Origin: Geomicrobium sp. JCM 19039
GTDB lineage: Bacteria; Bacillota; Bacilli; Bacillales; Marinococcaceae
NCBI RefSeq assembly: GCF_000698145.1
Contig: NZ_BAXB01000010.1
Coordinates: forward strand, 1-64,000
Direction of reading: 5' to 3'
Length of the DNA stretch: 64,000 nucleotides
Part shown: positions 51,010-60,036 of the stretch, one piece after another
How the letters are laid out: every line of letters begins with the position of its first letter
Numbering within the stretch: the stretch's first letter is position 1
The notes under the pieces: generated by a model
What the model was told of the DNA's origin: nothing
What the model saw: the letters and a program-made list of their open reading frames with translations, nothing else
Databases searched by the model: none
Translations under genes and position numbers: made by a program

Positions 51010-51022
51010 GGAGGGAATCGAT

Positions 51023-52456
51023 ATGAAATTCGACACGATTATTGGACTTGAAGTCCATTCAGAATTAAAAACTGATACGAAAATCTTTTGTAGCTGTTCT
51101 ACAGCGTTTGGTGCACCGGCGAACACGCAAACGTGTCCGATTTGTCTCGGTCATCCTGGTGTGCTACCGGTACTCAATCAACGAGCGGTTGATTTTGCCG
51201 TTCAAGCCTCCGTCGCCCTAAACTGTGACATTGCCGAAGAGACGAAATTCGACCGGAAGAATTACTTTTATCCAGACAACCCAAAAGCCTACCAAATTTC
51301 ACAGTTTGATAAGCCGATTGGTGAAAATGGCTGGATTGAAATTGAAGTAGATGGTTACAAGAAGAGAATCGGTATTACACGCATTCATTTAGAGGAAGAT
51401 GCGGGGAAGTTGACGCATGATGATTATGATGATGCCTCACTCGTTGATTTCAACCGTGTCGGCACGCCGCTTATTGAAATTGTGTCAGAGCCAGACATTC
51501 GCACGCCAAATGAAGCGTACGCGTATTTAGAAAAACTAAAAGCGATACTCCAATACACAGAAGTATCGGATTGTAAGATGGAAGAAGGATCACTTCGTTG
51601 TGATGCGAACATTTCTTTAAGACCAGCAGGACAAGTCGAGTTTGGAACAAAAGCAGAACTTAAAAACTTAAACTCGTTCACAAACGTACAAAAAGGGTTG
51701 GCGTTTGAGGAAAAGCGTCAAGCACAAGAACTGCTTTCTGGCGGGGAGATTTTGCAAGAGACTCGTCGTTGGAATGAAGACCGCAAAGAAACAGTGCTCA
51801 TGAGAATTAAAGAAGGGTCTGACGATTATCGTTACTTCCCTGAACCGGATCTTGTGCGTCTGTTTATTGATGAAGAGTGGATCGACCGTGTCAAACAAGA
51901 CATTCCTGAGCTTCCTGATTCACGTAAAGAGCGGTACATGAACGATTGGAATGTTCCTGCATACGATGCCGACGTATTAACGCAATCGAAGGCGATGGCG
52001 AATTTCTTTGAAGCCGCGGTTGCTGAAGGTGCAGATGCAAAGCAAGCGGCAAACTGGCTGATGGGTGAAGTGAACGCTTATTTGAACGCAGAAGGTGTTG
52101 AACTGAATGACATTCAAATGACACCTGCAGGGCTTTCAGGCATGATTCAGTTAATCGAAGACGGTACGATTTCTGGAAAAATCGCAAAGAAAGTCTTCAC
52201 GGAGCTGATGAAAAATGGCGGCGACGCGAAGAAGATCGTTGAAGATAAAGGGCTTGTACAAATTTCGGATGAAGGTGAGCTCAAGAAGATTGTTGAGCAG
52301 ATTCTAGATAACAATGAACAATCCATTGAAGACTTCAAAAATGGTAAGGATAAAGCTTTCGGTTTCTTAGTCGGTCAAGCGATGAAAGAAACGAAAGGGA
52401 AAGCCAACCCACAAGTCATAAATAAGCTCATTAAAGAAGGCATCGAAGCTCGATAA
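51023..52456 (+). CDS. gatB: aspartyl/glutamyl-tRNA amidotransferase subunit B
   Basis: 477 residues. [17 protein letters not shown], the zinc-binding CPICLGHPG loop and [13 protein letters not shown] are in the N-terminal kinase-like cradle. The tail (about 300-477) is the helical and YqeY-like domain. The ATG at 51023 follows GGGAGGG. The reading frame is open further upstream through the gatA end, but that part is only the gatA shadow. It activates and amidates the tRNA-bound glutamate. Confidence 0.96.
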   Translation: MKFDTIIGLEVHSELKTDTKIFCSCSTAFGAPANTQTCPICLGHPGVLPVLNQRAVDFAVQASVALNCDIAEETKFDRKNYFYPDNPKAYQISQFDKPIGENGWIEIEVDGYKKRIGITRIHLEEDAGKLTHDDYDDASLVDFNRVGTPLIEIVSEPDIRTPNEAYAYLEKLKAILQYTEVSDCKMEEGSLRCDANISLRPAGQVEFGTKAELKNLNSFTNVQKGLAFEEKRQAQELLSGGEILQETRRWNEDRKETVLMRIKEGSDDYRYFPEPDLVRLFIDEEWIDRVKQDIPELPDSRKERYMNDWNVPAYDADVLTQSKAMANFFEAAVAEGADAKQAANWLMGEVNAYLNAEGVELNDIQMTPAGLSGMIQLIEDGTISGKIAKKVFTELMKNGGDAKKIVEDKGLVQISDEGELKKIVEQILDNNEQSIEDFKNGKDKAFGFLVGQAMKETKGKANPQVINKLIKEGIEAR

Positions 52457-52464
52457 CCAATATG

Positions 52465-52502
52465 AAAACCCCCGACGCTTATTGAAAAGCGTCGGGGGTT
52501 TT
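52465..52502. terminator. strong bidirectional terminator
   Basis: AAAACCCCCGACGCTT pairs with AAGCGTCGGGGGTTTT around a short loop. It ends gatCAB and faces the convergent copper gene. Confidence 0.93.
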
Positions 52503-52541
52503 GCCCCTCTTTTATACGATATGTGCCTCGATAAAAAGTGT

Positions 52542-53645
52542 CTAGGCGGGGATCTTGACTGCGCCAAACATGATGGCACTGTAAATGCATATAACGAACA
52601 GAAATACGTAAATGGGGACAGCGAGCGGCGACCTGGCATTTCCAGCATGATCAATGAATAAACCGAGAATGAAAATCCCCGTTAATATTAGAAGTCCGGT
52701 CGTAAGCGTAAGTGTCCATACAATCTCCTCACCTACCTCAAAATTCGTCGTAATCAAGGACTCAGCTGGTGCCGCCATTTCGGTATATGCAAGCGTTTCG
52801 GCGACAACGTGCGGAGGTTCTTGATTAATCATTCCACCGGTTACAATGAAAATGGCGATGAGTAAGACCGCTTCCATTCGGACGGAATGGACGATTTTTT
52901 CTTCCGCAAGCCCGCGCTTCAATTTCTTTTTCATGAGAAAGCCATGGGCAAACCCATAAAACACGAGTGGAATGAAAAGCAGATGTTTAAGCACTTGCAG
53001 TTGTCCGTAATCAAGTAGCCAACTATCGGTATAGTCTGGCGTAATCATCATCATCATTCCAATGCCCGTTCCAATCATCGTCAGGACGAGACCGATCGCA
53101 AAAGGCGTAAACCATCGAAAGAATTGAAGCCAATTGCCGTCACGCTCTTTTGAGGCGAAAAAACCGACAGTAAGCAGTGTCCCTGCCCAAATAGAAGCAG
53201 CCATAAGGTGGAAGACATTTAGAAAAAAGCCCGTGTCGGCAAGTGACGCAGCGTGAGCACTCCAACTACTCGCTACAAACAACCCGAATGTCGGAATTAA
53301 ATGGATCCACATCAAGTGTGGGCGCTTTTCCAATGTGAAACGAGCAAGTAGTGTGACGACAATCAGGATGAAGACGACAACAGCTGATTGTCCGATTCGA
53401 TATTCTAGCAGTACAGAGCCAAGTGTACTCACAAGCGGTTCGCCGAACATTTCAGCGGTTGATTGGGCAACGAGAAACGCTGGAATACTACTGGCAATAA
53501 TGATCATCACACCGATGATCAGTGGCCATTTTCTCGAAATCGTTAACGATGGACGTTTTCGCTTTGGGAGAGCCTCTACTAGATGGATCCCTGTCCATAC
53601 CGATAGTGAGATGAACAAGACGATGTTTGCGATAATGACAGTCAT
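52542..53645 (-). CDS. copD: CopD-family copper resistance membrane protein
   Basis: 367 residues, about eight membrane helices, with the CopD domain in the middle: WSAHAASL, FHLMAASIWAGTLL, LKHLLFIPLVFYGFAHG. His and Met residues in helices fit copper handling. It starts in the stop codon of copC, so both are one operon. In B. subtilis, the corresponding protein YcnJ carries both domains in one chain. Here they are split. Confidence 0.85.
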   Translation of the reverse strand: MTVIIANIVLFISLSVWTGIHLVEALPKRKRPSLTISRKWPLIIGVMIIIASSIPAFLVAQSTAEMFGEPLVSTLGSVLLEYRIGQSAVVVFILIVVTLLARFTLEKRPHLMWIHLIPTFGLFVASSWSAHAASLADTGFFLNVFHLMAASIWAGTLLTVGFFASKERDGNWLQFFRWFTPFAIGLVLTMIGTGIGMMMMITPDYTDSWLLDYGQLQVLKHLLFIPLVFYGFAHGFLMKKKLKRGLAEEKIVHSVRMEAVLLIAIFIVTGGMINQEPPHVVAETLAYTEMAAPAESLITTNFEVGEEIVWTLTLTTGLLILTGIFILGLFIDHAGNARSPLAVPIYVFLFVICIYSAIMFGAVKIPA

Positions 53646-54211
53646 TATGATTTATTGCGACGAGACATAAAGAACACCGCAAAACCTACGACGAGAACGG
53701 CGACAACAATGGCAATTACTAGACCACTGTTTTGATCAGTTTCTTCGTCCTCTACATCTGTCTCAGCCGATTCTTCGACTTCTAGATCTGCTTCCTCTTC
53801 CTCAATCACTTCCGGCTCTTCTTCCTCTACAACTTCTTCCTCTTCTTGAGCATCAACGGTGAAGTTGAATTCTCCCTCTGTTCCATGGCCATCAGCACCG
53901 AGCGCTTGCCACGCGACAGTATAGTCACCACTAGGAAGAGGCTCGTCCAGATGGACAATAAAATCATCGCCTTCAAATTCTTCCGAGCCGATGGTGTATT
54001 CATTTCCATCTGCATCCGTAACTACGGCAGTAGTCGCGGGTTCGATACCCGCATCGAAATGCATCGTAATCGTATCCACTGTCTCTTCGACTGTTTCACC
54101 ATCTTCAGGTGTGCTTGTGTCTACGTATGAGTGGGCGAGCGTTTGTGAGCTTAGACTTACTAAACCAAAAACGAGTAATACGGCAACAAACGTAGCTTTG
54201 AATGATTTCAT
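53645..54211 (-). CDS. copC: CopC-like copper-binding protein with membrane anchor
   Basis: About 188 residues from the ATG at 54211, with AGGGGG 12 bases upstream. A signal peptide ends in TLAHSYVD, so cleavage after Ala would expose His1 as the copper ligand. The CopC domain continues to GADGHGTEGEFNF, with its second His. A long acidic linker (about 115-155, rich in Glu) and a C-terminal membrane helix with SRRNKS follow. It delivers copper to CopD. Confidence 0.88.
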   Translation of the reverse strand: MKSFKATFVAVLLVFGLVSLSSQTLAHSYVDTSTPEDGETVEETVDTITMHFDAGIEPATTAVVTDADGNEYTIGSEEFEGDDFIVHLDEPLPSGDYTVAWQALGADGHGTEGEFNFTVDAQEEEEVVEEEEPEVIEEEEADLEVEESAETDVEDEETDQNSGLVIAIVVAVLVVGFAVFFMSRRNKS

Positions 54212-54373
54212 ACTGTTAAAAACCCCCTGTAAAGATATATAAATCCGATGAGGAGACCGATCAGACTTTGCCTGTCTATCATTTCTCCTATACAATACAT
54301 AGTATAAAAGAAAACGAGAACTATTCCAGTTACGTCTTTTTGACGGATTTTATTTGTATGGGAGAAATGAACC

Positions 54374-55273
54374 TTGAAAAATGCGAGAGTCATTTATAAC
54401 CCGACGTCAGGTCGAGAGCAATTAAAGAAACATTTACCGTATATCCTTGATCGTTTAGAACAAGCAGGTTATGTCGCCTCCGCGCACCAAACAAAAAAAG
54501 AAGGGTGTGCGAAAGACGCGGCTTTTGAAGCCGGAAAAAATGGCTACGACCTCGTCATTGCAGCTGGTGGTGACGGGACGATCTTTGAGGTCATTAACGG
54601 ACTTGCTGAATTAGAGACGCGCCCGCGTCTCGGTTTAATCCCTGCTGGAACGACGAACGATCTTGCCCGTGCGTTTCATATGAATGAATTGGATATTGAA
54701 GAAATTTGTGACGTGCTCACCGGAGCTCATGTCTCTCCACTTGATGTAGGTAAGGCAGGAGACCAATACTTTGTCAACATTGCCGCTGGTGGGAGTCTGA
54801 CCGAGCTTACGTATGATACACCGAGCCGATTAAAAACGATGCTCGGGCAGATGGCGTATTACGTAAAAGGATTTGAGAAGCTTTTCTTTTTAAAGCCTAG
54901 GCAAGCGAGAGTCGAGTATGACGGAAAATTGTTCGAAGGAGAGATCATGCTCTTTTTAATTGCCAACTCCAATTCTGTAGGAGGGTTTGAGAAGTTAAGT
55001 CCAGAAGCCAGATTGGATGATGGATTGTTTGATTTGCTATTGTTGAAAAAGACGAATTTGCCTGATTTTGTCCGCATCGGTAGTCTTGCCTTAACCGGTC
55101 AACATATCCACGAGGACAAAGTTGTCTATATCCAAGCGAACCGAATTAAGTTGGAGATCGAAGGCGAGATGCAGCTGAACTTAGACGGGGAGCACGGAGG
55201 CACGATTCCGAAAGAGTTCGTGAACCTTCATCACCATTTTGAAATGCTCGTTCCTGAACAAGAAGAAAAATAA
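54374..55273 (+). CDS. dgkB: diacylglycerol kinase DgkB (YerQ)
   Basis: 299 residues of the soluble lipid-kinase family that phosphorylates the diacylglycerol released by lipoteichoic acid synthesis. It has the nucleotide motif AAGGDGTIFEVINGL, then IPAGTTNDLARAFH and the catalytic Asp near EARLDDGLFDLLLL. The TTG at 54374 has GGGAGAAAT upstream. It follows the copper operon divergently and ends at a strong terminator. Confidence 0.94.
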   Translation: MKNARVIYNPTSGREQLKKHLPYILDRLEQAGYVASAHQTKKEGCAKDAAFEAGKNGYDLVIAAGGDGTIFEVINGLAELETRPRLGLIPAGTTNDLARAFHMNELDIEEICDVLTGAHVSPLDVGKAGDQYFVNIAAGGSLTELTYDTPSRLKTMLGQMAYYVKGFEKLFFLKPRQARVEYDGKLFEGEIMLFLIANSNSVGGFEKLSPEARLDDGLFDLLLLKKTNLPDFVRIGSLALTGQHIHEDKVVYIQANRIKLEIEGEMQLNLDGEHGGTIPKEFVNLHHHFEMLVPEQEEK

Positions 55274-55305
55274 AACACGACCGGATTTCTCCGTCGTGTT
55301 TTATT
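55269..55305. terminator. bidirectional terminator
   Basis: AATAAAACACGAC pairs perfectly with GTCGTGTTTTATT around an 11-base loop. It serves dgkB and the convergent small gene. Confidence 0.85.
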
Positions 55306-55306
55306 C

Positions 55307-55411
55307 CTAGTTCTTTGCGACTCTGATATTAAACACTGACCATGCAAGTACAGCAACCGAATAGATTACTGTTACGATGACAAACCAATGTGGCATATCC
55401 ATTGTAACCAT
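55307..55411 (-). CDS. 34-residue single-pass membrane peptide
   Basis: A short minus-strand frame with ATG at 55411 (GGAAGG 4 bases upstream) or ATG at 55402. It reads MVTMDMPHWFVIVTVIYSVA and continues as a hydrophobic helix ending in VFNIRVAKN and a stop. The helix is flanked by polar ends, and the transcript ends at a terminator immediately after the stop. It resembles the tiny helper proteins that accompany transporters, but no transporter lies next to it. Confidence 0.5.
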   Translation of the reverse strand: MVTMDMPHWFVIVTVIYSVAVLAWSVFNIRVAKN

Positions 55412-55564
55412 TCATCCTTCCTGCAACAGTTTCATTCTTAAGAAGCAACAGCGTATGTACGTGACACTGTTCATCAAAGAAGGGAAACGCTCTTACTTGA
55501 AATCATACGAGTTTTTTGTGGGTCCGTCAAGACAAACCATCCTACTCGAAAGGTGCGAATATCT

Positions 55565-56694
55565 ATGGTTCACATTGTCATCGCTCCCGATTCTTTTAAA
55601 GAAAGTATGAGCGCATTTGAAGCGGCTACAGCAATACAACGAGGATTCCAAAAAGCGGATCCTGAAGCGACATTTGATGTCATTCCAATGGGGGACGGCG
55701 GAGAAGGACGATGGAAGCCTTAACCGCCAATCTCGGGGGTGAAAGGATTGAACTGCAGGTTGAAGGCCCTAATATTAAAAGCGTAACCGCACATTATGCA
55801 CTTTCAGAAGACGGAATTACCGCAGTCATGGATATGGCTGCAGCAAGCGGGATTCATATTACAGCGAAAGCCGACCGCAACGTCTATGAAGCATCCACGT
55901 ATGGTACCGGTGAAATGATTAGCGCGGCACTAGATCGAGGTGTTTCAAGAATCATTATTGGCATTGGCGGTAGCGCGACCAATGACGCAGGTGCCGGAAT
56001 GATTGAAGCATTAGGGGCAAAACTTTTGGATGAGAACGGAAACGCGATCAATCGTGGAGGCGGGGCACTCGCAAAGCTCGCGAAAATCGACATCTCCGGT
56101 CTTGACGAAAGACTTGCGAAAACAGAAATTATTGTCGCCTGTGACGTGACCAATCCACTGCTCGGTCCCGAAGGGGCAAGTGCCGTCTACGGACCGCAAA
56201 AAGGCGCGGACGAACGAGCCGTAGTGCAGCTTGACCACGCCCTAGATGTATTTAATGAGCGAACAATCGAAGCGACCGGAAAAGATGTGAGCAACATTCC
56301 CGGCGCAGGAGCCGCTGGCGGTCTAGGAGCTGGGCTTTTGGCCTTTCTCGATGCAACCTTACAACCAGGCATCGAGCTCGTCCTCGCCGAGACCGATTTT
56401 CATACGCGCGTCCAGAAGGCAGATTTGGTTTTTACTGGCGAAGGGAAGATTGACGGTCAATCCGTCTACGGCAAAACACCGATCGGTGTAGCGAAAGCGG
56501 CGAAGCAAGAAGGAAAGCAAGTCATTGCCGTCTGTGGAGCGCTCGGTACGGGATACAAAGATGTTTATGAGCACGGCATCGACGCCGTTTTCAGCATTGT
56601 GCCCGGGGCAGTGTCACTCGAAGACGCGATGGCAAATGGCGCCTCCTATTTAGAAGATGCCGCGGAAAATATTGCAAGAGTGTGGCATAAATAG
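55565..56694 (+). CDS. glxK: glycerate kinase, frameshifted
   Basis: About 376 residues when repaired. It phosphorylates glycerate in the GarK/GlxK family. The ATG at 55565 follows AAAGGTG and gives VIAPDSFKESMSAFEAATAI, then GDGGEG, and the frame breaks near 55708. The remainder shows DMAAASGIHI, IIIGIGGSATNDAGAGMIEALG and FTGEGKIDGQSVYGKTPIGV. All family motifs are intact, so the break is a probable sequence error. Confidence 0.9.
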
Positions 56695-56712
56695 TCATAA
56701 CTACTTCTATAC

Positions 56713-56746
56713 AAAATCTCTAAGCCTAATTGCTCAGAGGATTTTG
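56713..56746. terminator. hairpin between convergent genes
   Basis: ACAAAATC and GATTTTGT pair with further imperfect pairing inside. It lies between glxK and the convergent DUF4190 gene. Confidence 0.5.
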
Positions 56747-56752
56747 TCATTC

Positions 56753-57037
56753 TCATAAAAAAGAAAGAAGCATACCTAGAAGCATAAAAAATACAAAGAA
56801 TAGAATAATCGCACCATAAAGCGCTACGCCGACAATGGCACAAATTTTTCCGGCAAGCACGAGATTTCTGCCACCCTCACCCGTATGAGCGATCTCTTGG
56901 TTGGCCATTCGCACGATGAAAAGTCCGATGATTCCAATTACAAGGCCGGCATAAGGAATCGCAACGGCCAAAATCCCGAGTACGAGAGAAGTAACGGCTT
57001 TGCTGTTCGTTTGCGGTTGTGAATACTGCTCTGTCAT
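56753..57037 (-). CDS. DUF4190-type small membrane protein
   Basis: 94 residues from the ATG at 57037 with AAAGGGGG upstream. The sequence has a hydrophilic start (MTEQYSQPQTNSKA), an LVLGILAVAIPYAGLVIGIIG helix pair, a polar loop with RNLVLAGKICAIVGVALYG and a long C-terminal helix. This layout is typical of DUF4190. Function is unknown. Confidence 0.75.
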   Translation of the reverse strand: MTEQYSQPQTNSKAVTSLVLGILAVAIPYAGLVIGIIGLFIVRMANQEIAHTGEGGRNLVLAGKICAIVGVALYGAIILFFVFFMLLGMLLSFL

Positions 57038-57101
57038 AGAAATTCCCCCTTTCATTGTGTACAATTAAACTCTAAGACGTAAAGTTAGTGGAGTGAAACC
57101 T

Positions 57102-58490
57102 TTGGGAAAAAAAGCACAAGCACCTGTCCAGAAAAATGAAAGCCTGACCGTAACCTTTGAAGATCTGACCCACGAAGGGGCAGGTGTCGCTAAAATTGAC
57201 GGCTATCCACTCTTCGTGCCGAATGCACTTCCCGGCGAAGAAGCAGAAATCAAAGTCGTAAAAGCAGGCAAAGGCTTCGGCTTCGGAAAGCTAATGAACC
57301 GATTGACAACGAGTGAACATCGAATTGAACCGCCGTGCCCGATATACGACCGTTGTGGCGGCTGCCAGCTGCAGCACTTGTCCGAAGCGGCACAAAACGA
57401 CCTAAAGCGCCAGCAGATCGTCAACGCCCTGCATAAGTATATGGGCAACAGTACAATTCCAGTACATCCGACGCTCGCGATGGACGAGCCGTGGAGCTAT
57501 CGAAACAAAGCACAAGTACCCGTCGCCGCGAATCGTGACGGCGAATTGATTGCCGGATTTTATGCGAAGCGCTCGCATCAGATCGTCGACATGGACCACT
57601 GCCTCATCCAAGGAGCGCCCAATGATGAAGCCATTCAAGTTGTCAAATCATTACTCAAAAAGTATACCATACAGCCGTATGATGAAAAGACCCGACGCGG
57701 AGTGATTCGCCACATCGTCGCCCGTCACAGCCATACGAGTGGAGAAGTGATGGTCGTCCTCGTCACGAACGGCAAAAAACTGCCAAACAAAGAAGCACTC
57801 ATTGACGATATAAAAAACGAAGTCAACAATGTTCGTTCCATCGTCCAAAACATTAATACAAAAGACACGAACGTCATCTTCGGTGACCAAAGCGAAGTGT
57901 TGTGGGGATCGCGTACGATCGAAGACAAAATCGGCGACGTTCGCTTCCTGATCTCACCGCGTTCATTTTTCCAAGTGAACCCGACCCAGACCGAAGTCTT
58001 ATACAACAAAGTGATGGAGTACGCCGCACTCACCGGAAAAGAAACGGTCATTGACGCCTATTGTGGGATTGGTTCGATCTCGCTATTTCTCGCCCAACAA
58101 GCCAGGCACGTCTACGGCGTTGAAATCGTCGGTGACGCCATCCGCGACGCCAAAAACAACGCCGAGCTGAACGGCATGACCAACGTCGATTTCGCCGTCG
58201 GCAAAGCCGAAGAAATCGTCCCGTGGTGGCGCGCCGCCCACGGCATCGAAGCCGACGTCATGGTCGTCGATCCACCGAGAAAAGGGTGCGACCCCGCCCT
58301 ACTCGATACGATGATTAAAATGAAGCCGGAGCGAATCGTTTACGTTTCCTGCAACCCGGCAACGTTAGCCCGTGACCTCAAGATTCTTGAAGAAGGCGGG
58401 TATGAAGCGAAAGAAATCACCCCTGTGGACATGTTCCCGCAGACGACGCATGTGGAGAGTGTGGTTTCGATACGTCGGAATGATACGTGA
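57102..58490 (+). CDS. rlmCD: 23S rRNA (uracil-5-)-methyltransferase RlmCD
   Basis: About 462 residues. It methylates U747 and U1939 of 23S rRNA in Gram-positives. The N-terminal TRAM domain contains TVTFEDLTHEGAGVAKIDGYPLFVPNALPGE. The 4Fe-4S Cys cluster is in CPIYDRCGGCQLQHL. The SAM motif is IDAYCGIGSISLFLAQ, and the catalytic Cys is in SCNPATLARD. I prefer the TTG at 57102, which has GTGGAG 8 bases before it. The GTG at 57093 would shift the start by three codons. This locus is a common place for accessory insertions in Bacillus. Confidence 0.94.
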   Translation: MGKKAQAPVQKNESLTVTFEDLTHEGAGVAKIDGYPLFVPNALPGEEAEIKVVKAGKGFGFGKLMNRLTTSEHRIEPPCPIYDRCGGCQLQHLSEAAQNDLKRQQIVNALHKYMGNSTIPVHPTLAMDEPWSYRNKAQVPVAANRDGELIAGFYAKRSHQIVDMDHCLIQGAPNDEAIQVVKSLLKKYTIQPYDEKTRRGVIRHIVARHSHTSGEVMVVLVTNGKKLPNKEALIDDIKNEVNNVRSIVQNINTKDTNVIFGDQSEVLWGSRTIEDKIGDVRFLISPRSFFQVNPTQTEVLYNKVMEYAALTGKETVIDAYCGIGSISLFLAQQARHVYGVEIVGDAIRDAKNNAELNGMTNVDFAVGKAEEIVPWWRAAHGIEADVMVVDPPRKGCDPALLDTMIKMKPERIVYVSCNPATLARDLKILEEGGYEAKEITPVDMFPQTTHVESVVSIRRNDT

Positions 58491-58620
58491 AAGTACTGTC
58501 ATTCCAGCATCCTACGAAATTCTATACGATTGAAGAAGATGAGTGTGGCTTCCTGACATAGAAATTGTATCAGTATATCGATGTATGTGTCGCGCTCGAT
58601 TTGGATCTACCATTTTTGTG
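58491..58620 (+). pseudogene. possible gene remnant after rlmCD
   Basis: The sequence directly after rlmCD reads as protein-like: VLSFQHPTKFYTIEEDECGF, then an in-frame stop near 58557, then YQYIDVCVALDLDLPF. It may be a decayed gene or chance coding. There is no start codon with a ribosome site. Confidence 0.25.
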
Positions 58621-58640
58621 AATTTGATAAACAAAAAACG

Positions 58641-58675
58641 AAGGAAATGCCTCTATGACAGGCGTTTCCTTTTTA
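58641..58675 (+). terminator. rho-independent terminator
   Basis: AAGGAAATGCC pairs with GGCGTTTCCTT around a 9-base loop, followed by TTTTTA. It would end transcription from rlmCD. Confidence 0.8.
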
Positions 58676-58688
58676 TATAAAATTATTG

Positions 58689-58721
58689 CCGATTGCTAAA
58701 TAGAGCAGTCGGCTTTTTTTT
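58689..58721 (+). terminator. second rho-independent terminator
   Basis: GCCGATTGCT pairs with AGCAGTCGGC (one G-T pair), with eight T after. The doubled terminators separate the core chromosome from the accessory block. Confidence 0.8.
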
Positions 58722-58740
58722 ATGAAAGGAGATGGGTGCC

Positions 58741-59581
58741 ATGCTGAATTCAGAACATCTTTCAACTGTGCGAACAGAAAAAGTGGAGGAAATTCATTTA
58801 TTGGAGATCAGTCATTTTCCTCATCATCCTTTTAAAATCAAGGTTGATGAAGAGATGTTGGAAATGGCAGAAAGTGTGGATCAATATGGTGTGCTTGTTC
58901 CTGGGCTTGTACGACCAAAGGGAGAAGGAGGATATGAAATGATTTCAGGACATCGACGGAAAAAGGCCAGCGAGCTCGCAGGGGTTTCTTCGATGCCTTG
59001 TATTGTCCGTGAAATGGAGGACAGTAATCTGCAAAGTGAAAAAATAGCTCCGAGTGAAAAAGCTTTCGCCTTTAAGGTGAAGTTGGACGCGATAAAATAC
59101 AAGCTGGAAGATCTTCCAAAAAAATGTGTCCCAAGTTGGGAAAGAAAAACGGTCACATGATTTATTGGCTGGACAGGTTGGAGAAAGTCGTAACCAGGTT
59201 CATTGTTATACCCGTTTAGCCAGCTTAATATCGCCGATTCTTGAAATGGTCGATGAAAAAGAAATTGCGTTTACCATAGCGTTGGAATTGTCGTATTTAC
59301 GAGCAAATGAGCAAGAAAGGCTTTACGAGACGATGAAATCAGAAGAATGTACGCCTTCTTTGTCTCAAGCGATACGACTGAAGAAAATGAGTCAAGAGAA
59401 TAAGTTAGATACAGATAGGGTTCTTGCAATTCTTAGTGAACAGAAGCCGAATCAAAAAGAGAAAATGGTAATACAAAAAGAAAGAATAAACCCATATTTC
59501 CCATCCGGTTATACGGATAAACAGAAAGAAGAGGTGATCGTGAAGTTACTAAAACGATGGAGTAGTAATAGAAGATTTTAA
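58741..59581 (+). pseudogene. ParB/RepB/Spo0J-like partition protein of an integrative element, degraded
   Basis: The ATG at 58741 follows GAAAGGAG. The N-terminal part is ParB-like: FPHHPFKIKVDEEMLEMAES, then VLVPGLVRPKGEGGYEMISGHRRKKASELAG. Compared with mobile-element ParB proteins, about ten residues seem to be missing between IVREME and DSNLQSEK. The frame then breaks near 59125. The other frame continues with GQVGESRNQVHCYTRLA and ELSYLRANEQERLYETM and ends at 59581. Deletion plus frameshift in a non-essential gene points to real decay. It marks the remnant of an ICE or plasmid. Confidence 0.7.
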
Positions 59582-59641
59582 AATCTGCCGAGCTAATAGT
59601 CAGTTTTTAGGATTCCAGTAAGTCATTTTCATATATTTCAA

Positions 59642-59670
59642 CTCTCTGTTATTAACAGGGAGATTTTTTT
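59642..59670 (+). terminator. rho-independent terminator
   Basis: CTCTCTGTT pairs with AACAGGGAG around three bases, followed by seven T. It overlaps the far-upstream codons of the small gene at 59693. Confidence 0.75.
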
Positions 59671-59692
59671 GTCAGAAGAGGTGAATGCGGCT

Positions 59693-59860
59693 ATGCATTT
59701 TACAGAAGGAAAATGGCGTGACTATGAACGTTTCATGAAAAAAACTCCGGGATTTGATAGAGGGATAGGCATTAAGAGTGATCACTCTGTCTCATGTGAT
59801 AAAAGACCAGTAAAGGAAAAGCTCACTGTCCCAAAACACAAATCAGATGAATATCGGTAG
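59693..59860 (+). CDS. small protein of a mobile element
   Basis: 55 residues from the ATG at 59693, with AGAGGTG upstream. It reads MHFTEGKWRDYERFMKKTPG, then a polar tail. Similar short proteins, often with Cys-rich tails, are found next to ParB in Firmicutes integrative elements. Here the tail has one Cys only. The function is unknown and the gene may be truncated. Confidence 0.5.
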   Translation: MHFTEGKWRDYERFMKKTPGFDRGIGIKSDHSVSCDKRPVKEKLTVPKHKSDEYR

Positions 59861-59888
59861 TTATTTTTATTGTTTCATTAAAGGGGGG

Positions 59889-59960
59889 ATGTCTCTGCTA
59901 GAAAAACAAGAAATTATTTATGTTTATTTAAAAATAATTAGCATAATGCTATCTTTCTAA
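59889..59960 (+). pseudogene. possible 5' remnant, 23 codons
   Basis: A short frame MSLLEKQEIIYVYLKIISIM following AAGGGGGG. Its start resembles the first residues of IS21-type transposases (LEKQEII) before it becomes low-complexity. It ends 41 bases before the first codon of the Hachiman region. It may be the edge of an element interrupted by the defence cassette. Confidence 0.25.
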
Positions 59961-59994
59961 AGACCTATACAGCGATTTTCCAATATCTTGATGT

Positions 59995-60000
59995 TATAAT
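59995..60000 (+). promoter_or_regulatory. -10 element of hamAB
   Basis: TATAAT at 59995-60000 in a very AT-rich stretch. The -35 is poor. It overlaps the ATG at 60001, so the transcript starts after that codon, which supports the ATG at 60037 as the hamA start. Confidence 0.5.
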
Positions 60001-60036
60001 ATGAAAAAATATAATAATGAGATTTGGGGGATCGTA

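Noticed and set aside
50849..51022. Longer N-terminus for gatB
   Set aside because: This is the frameshifted end of gatA read in another frame. The gatB ribosome binding site and family start are at 51023.
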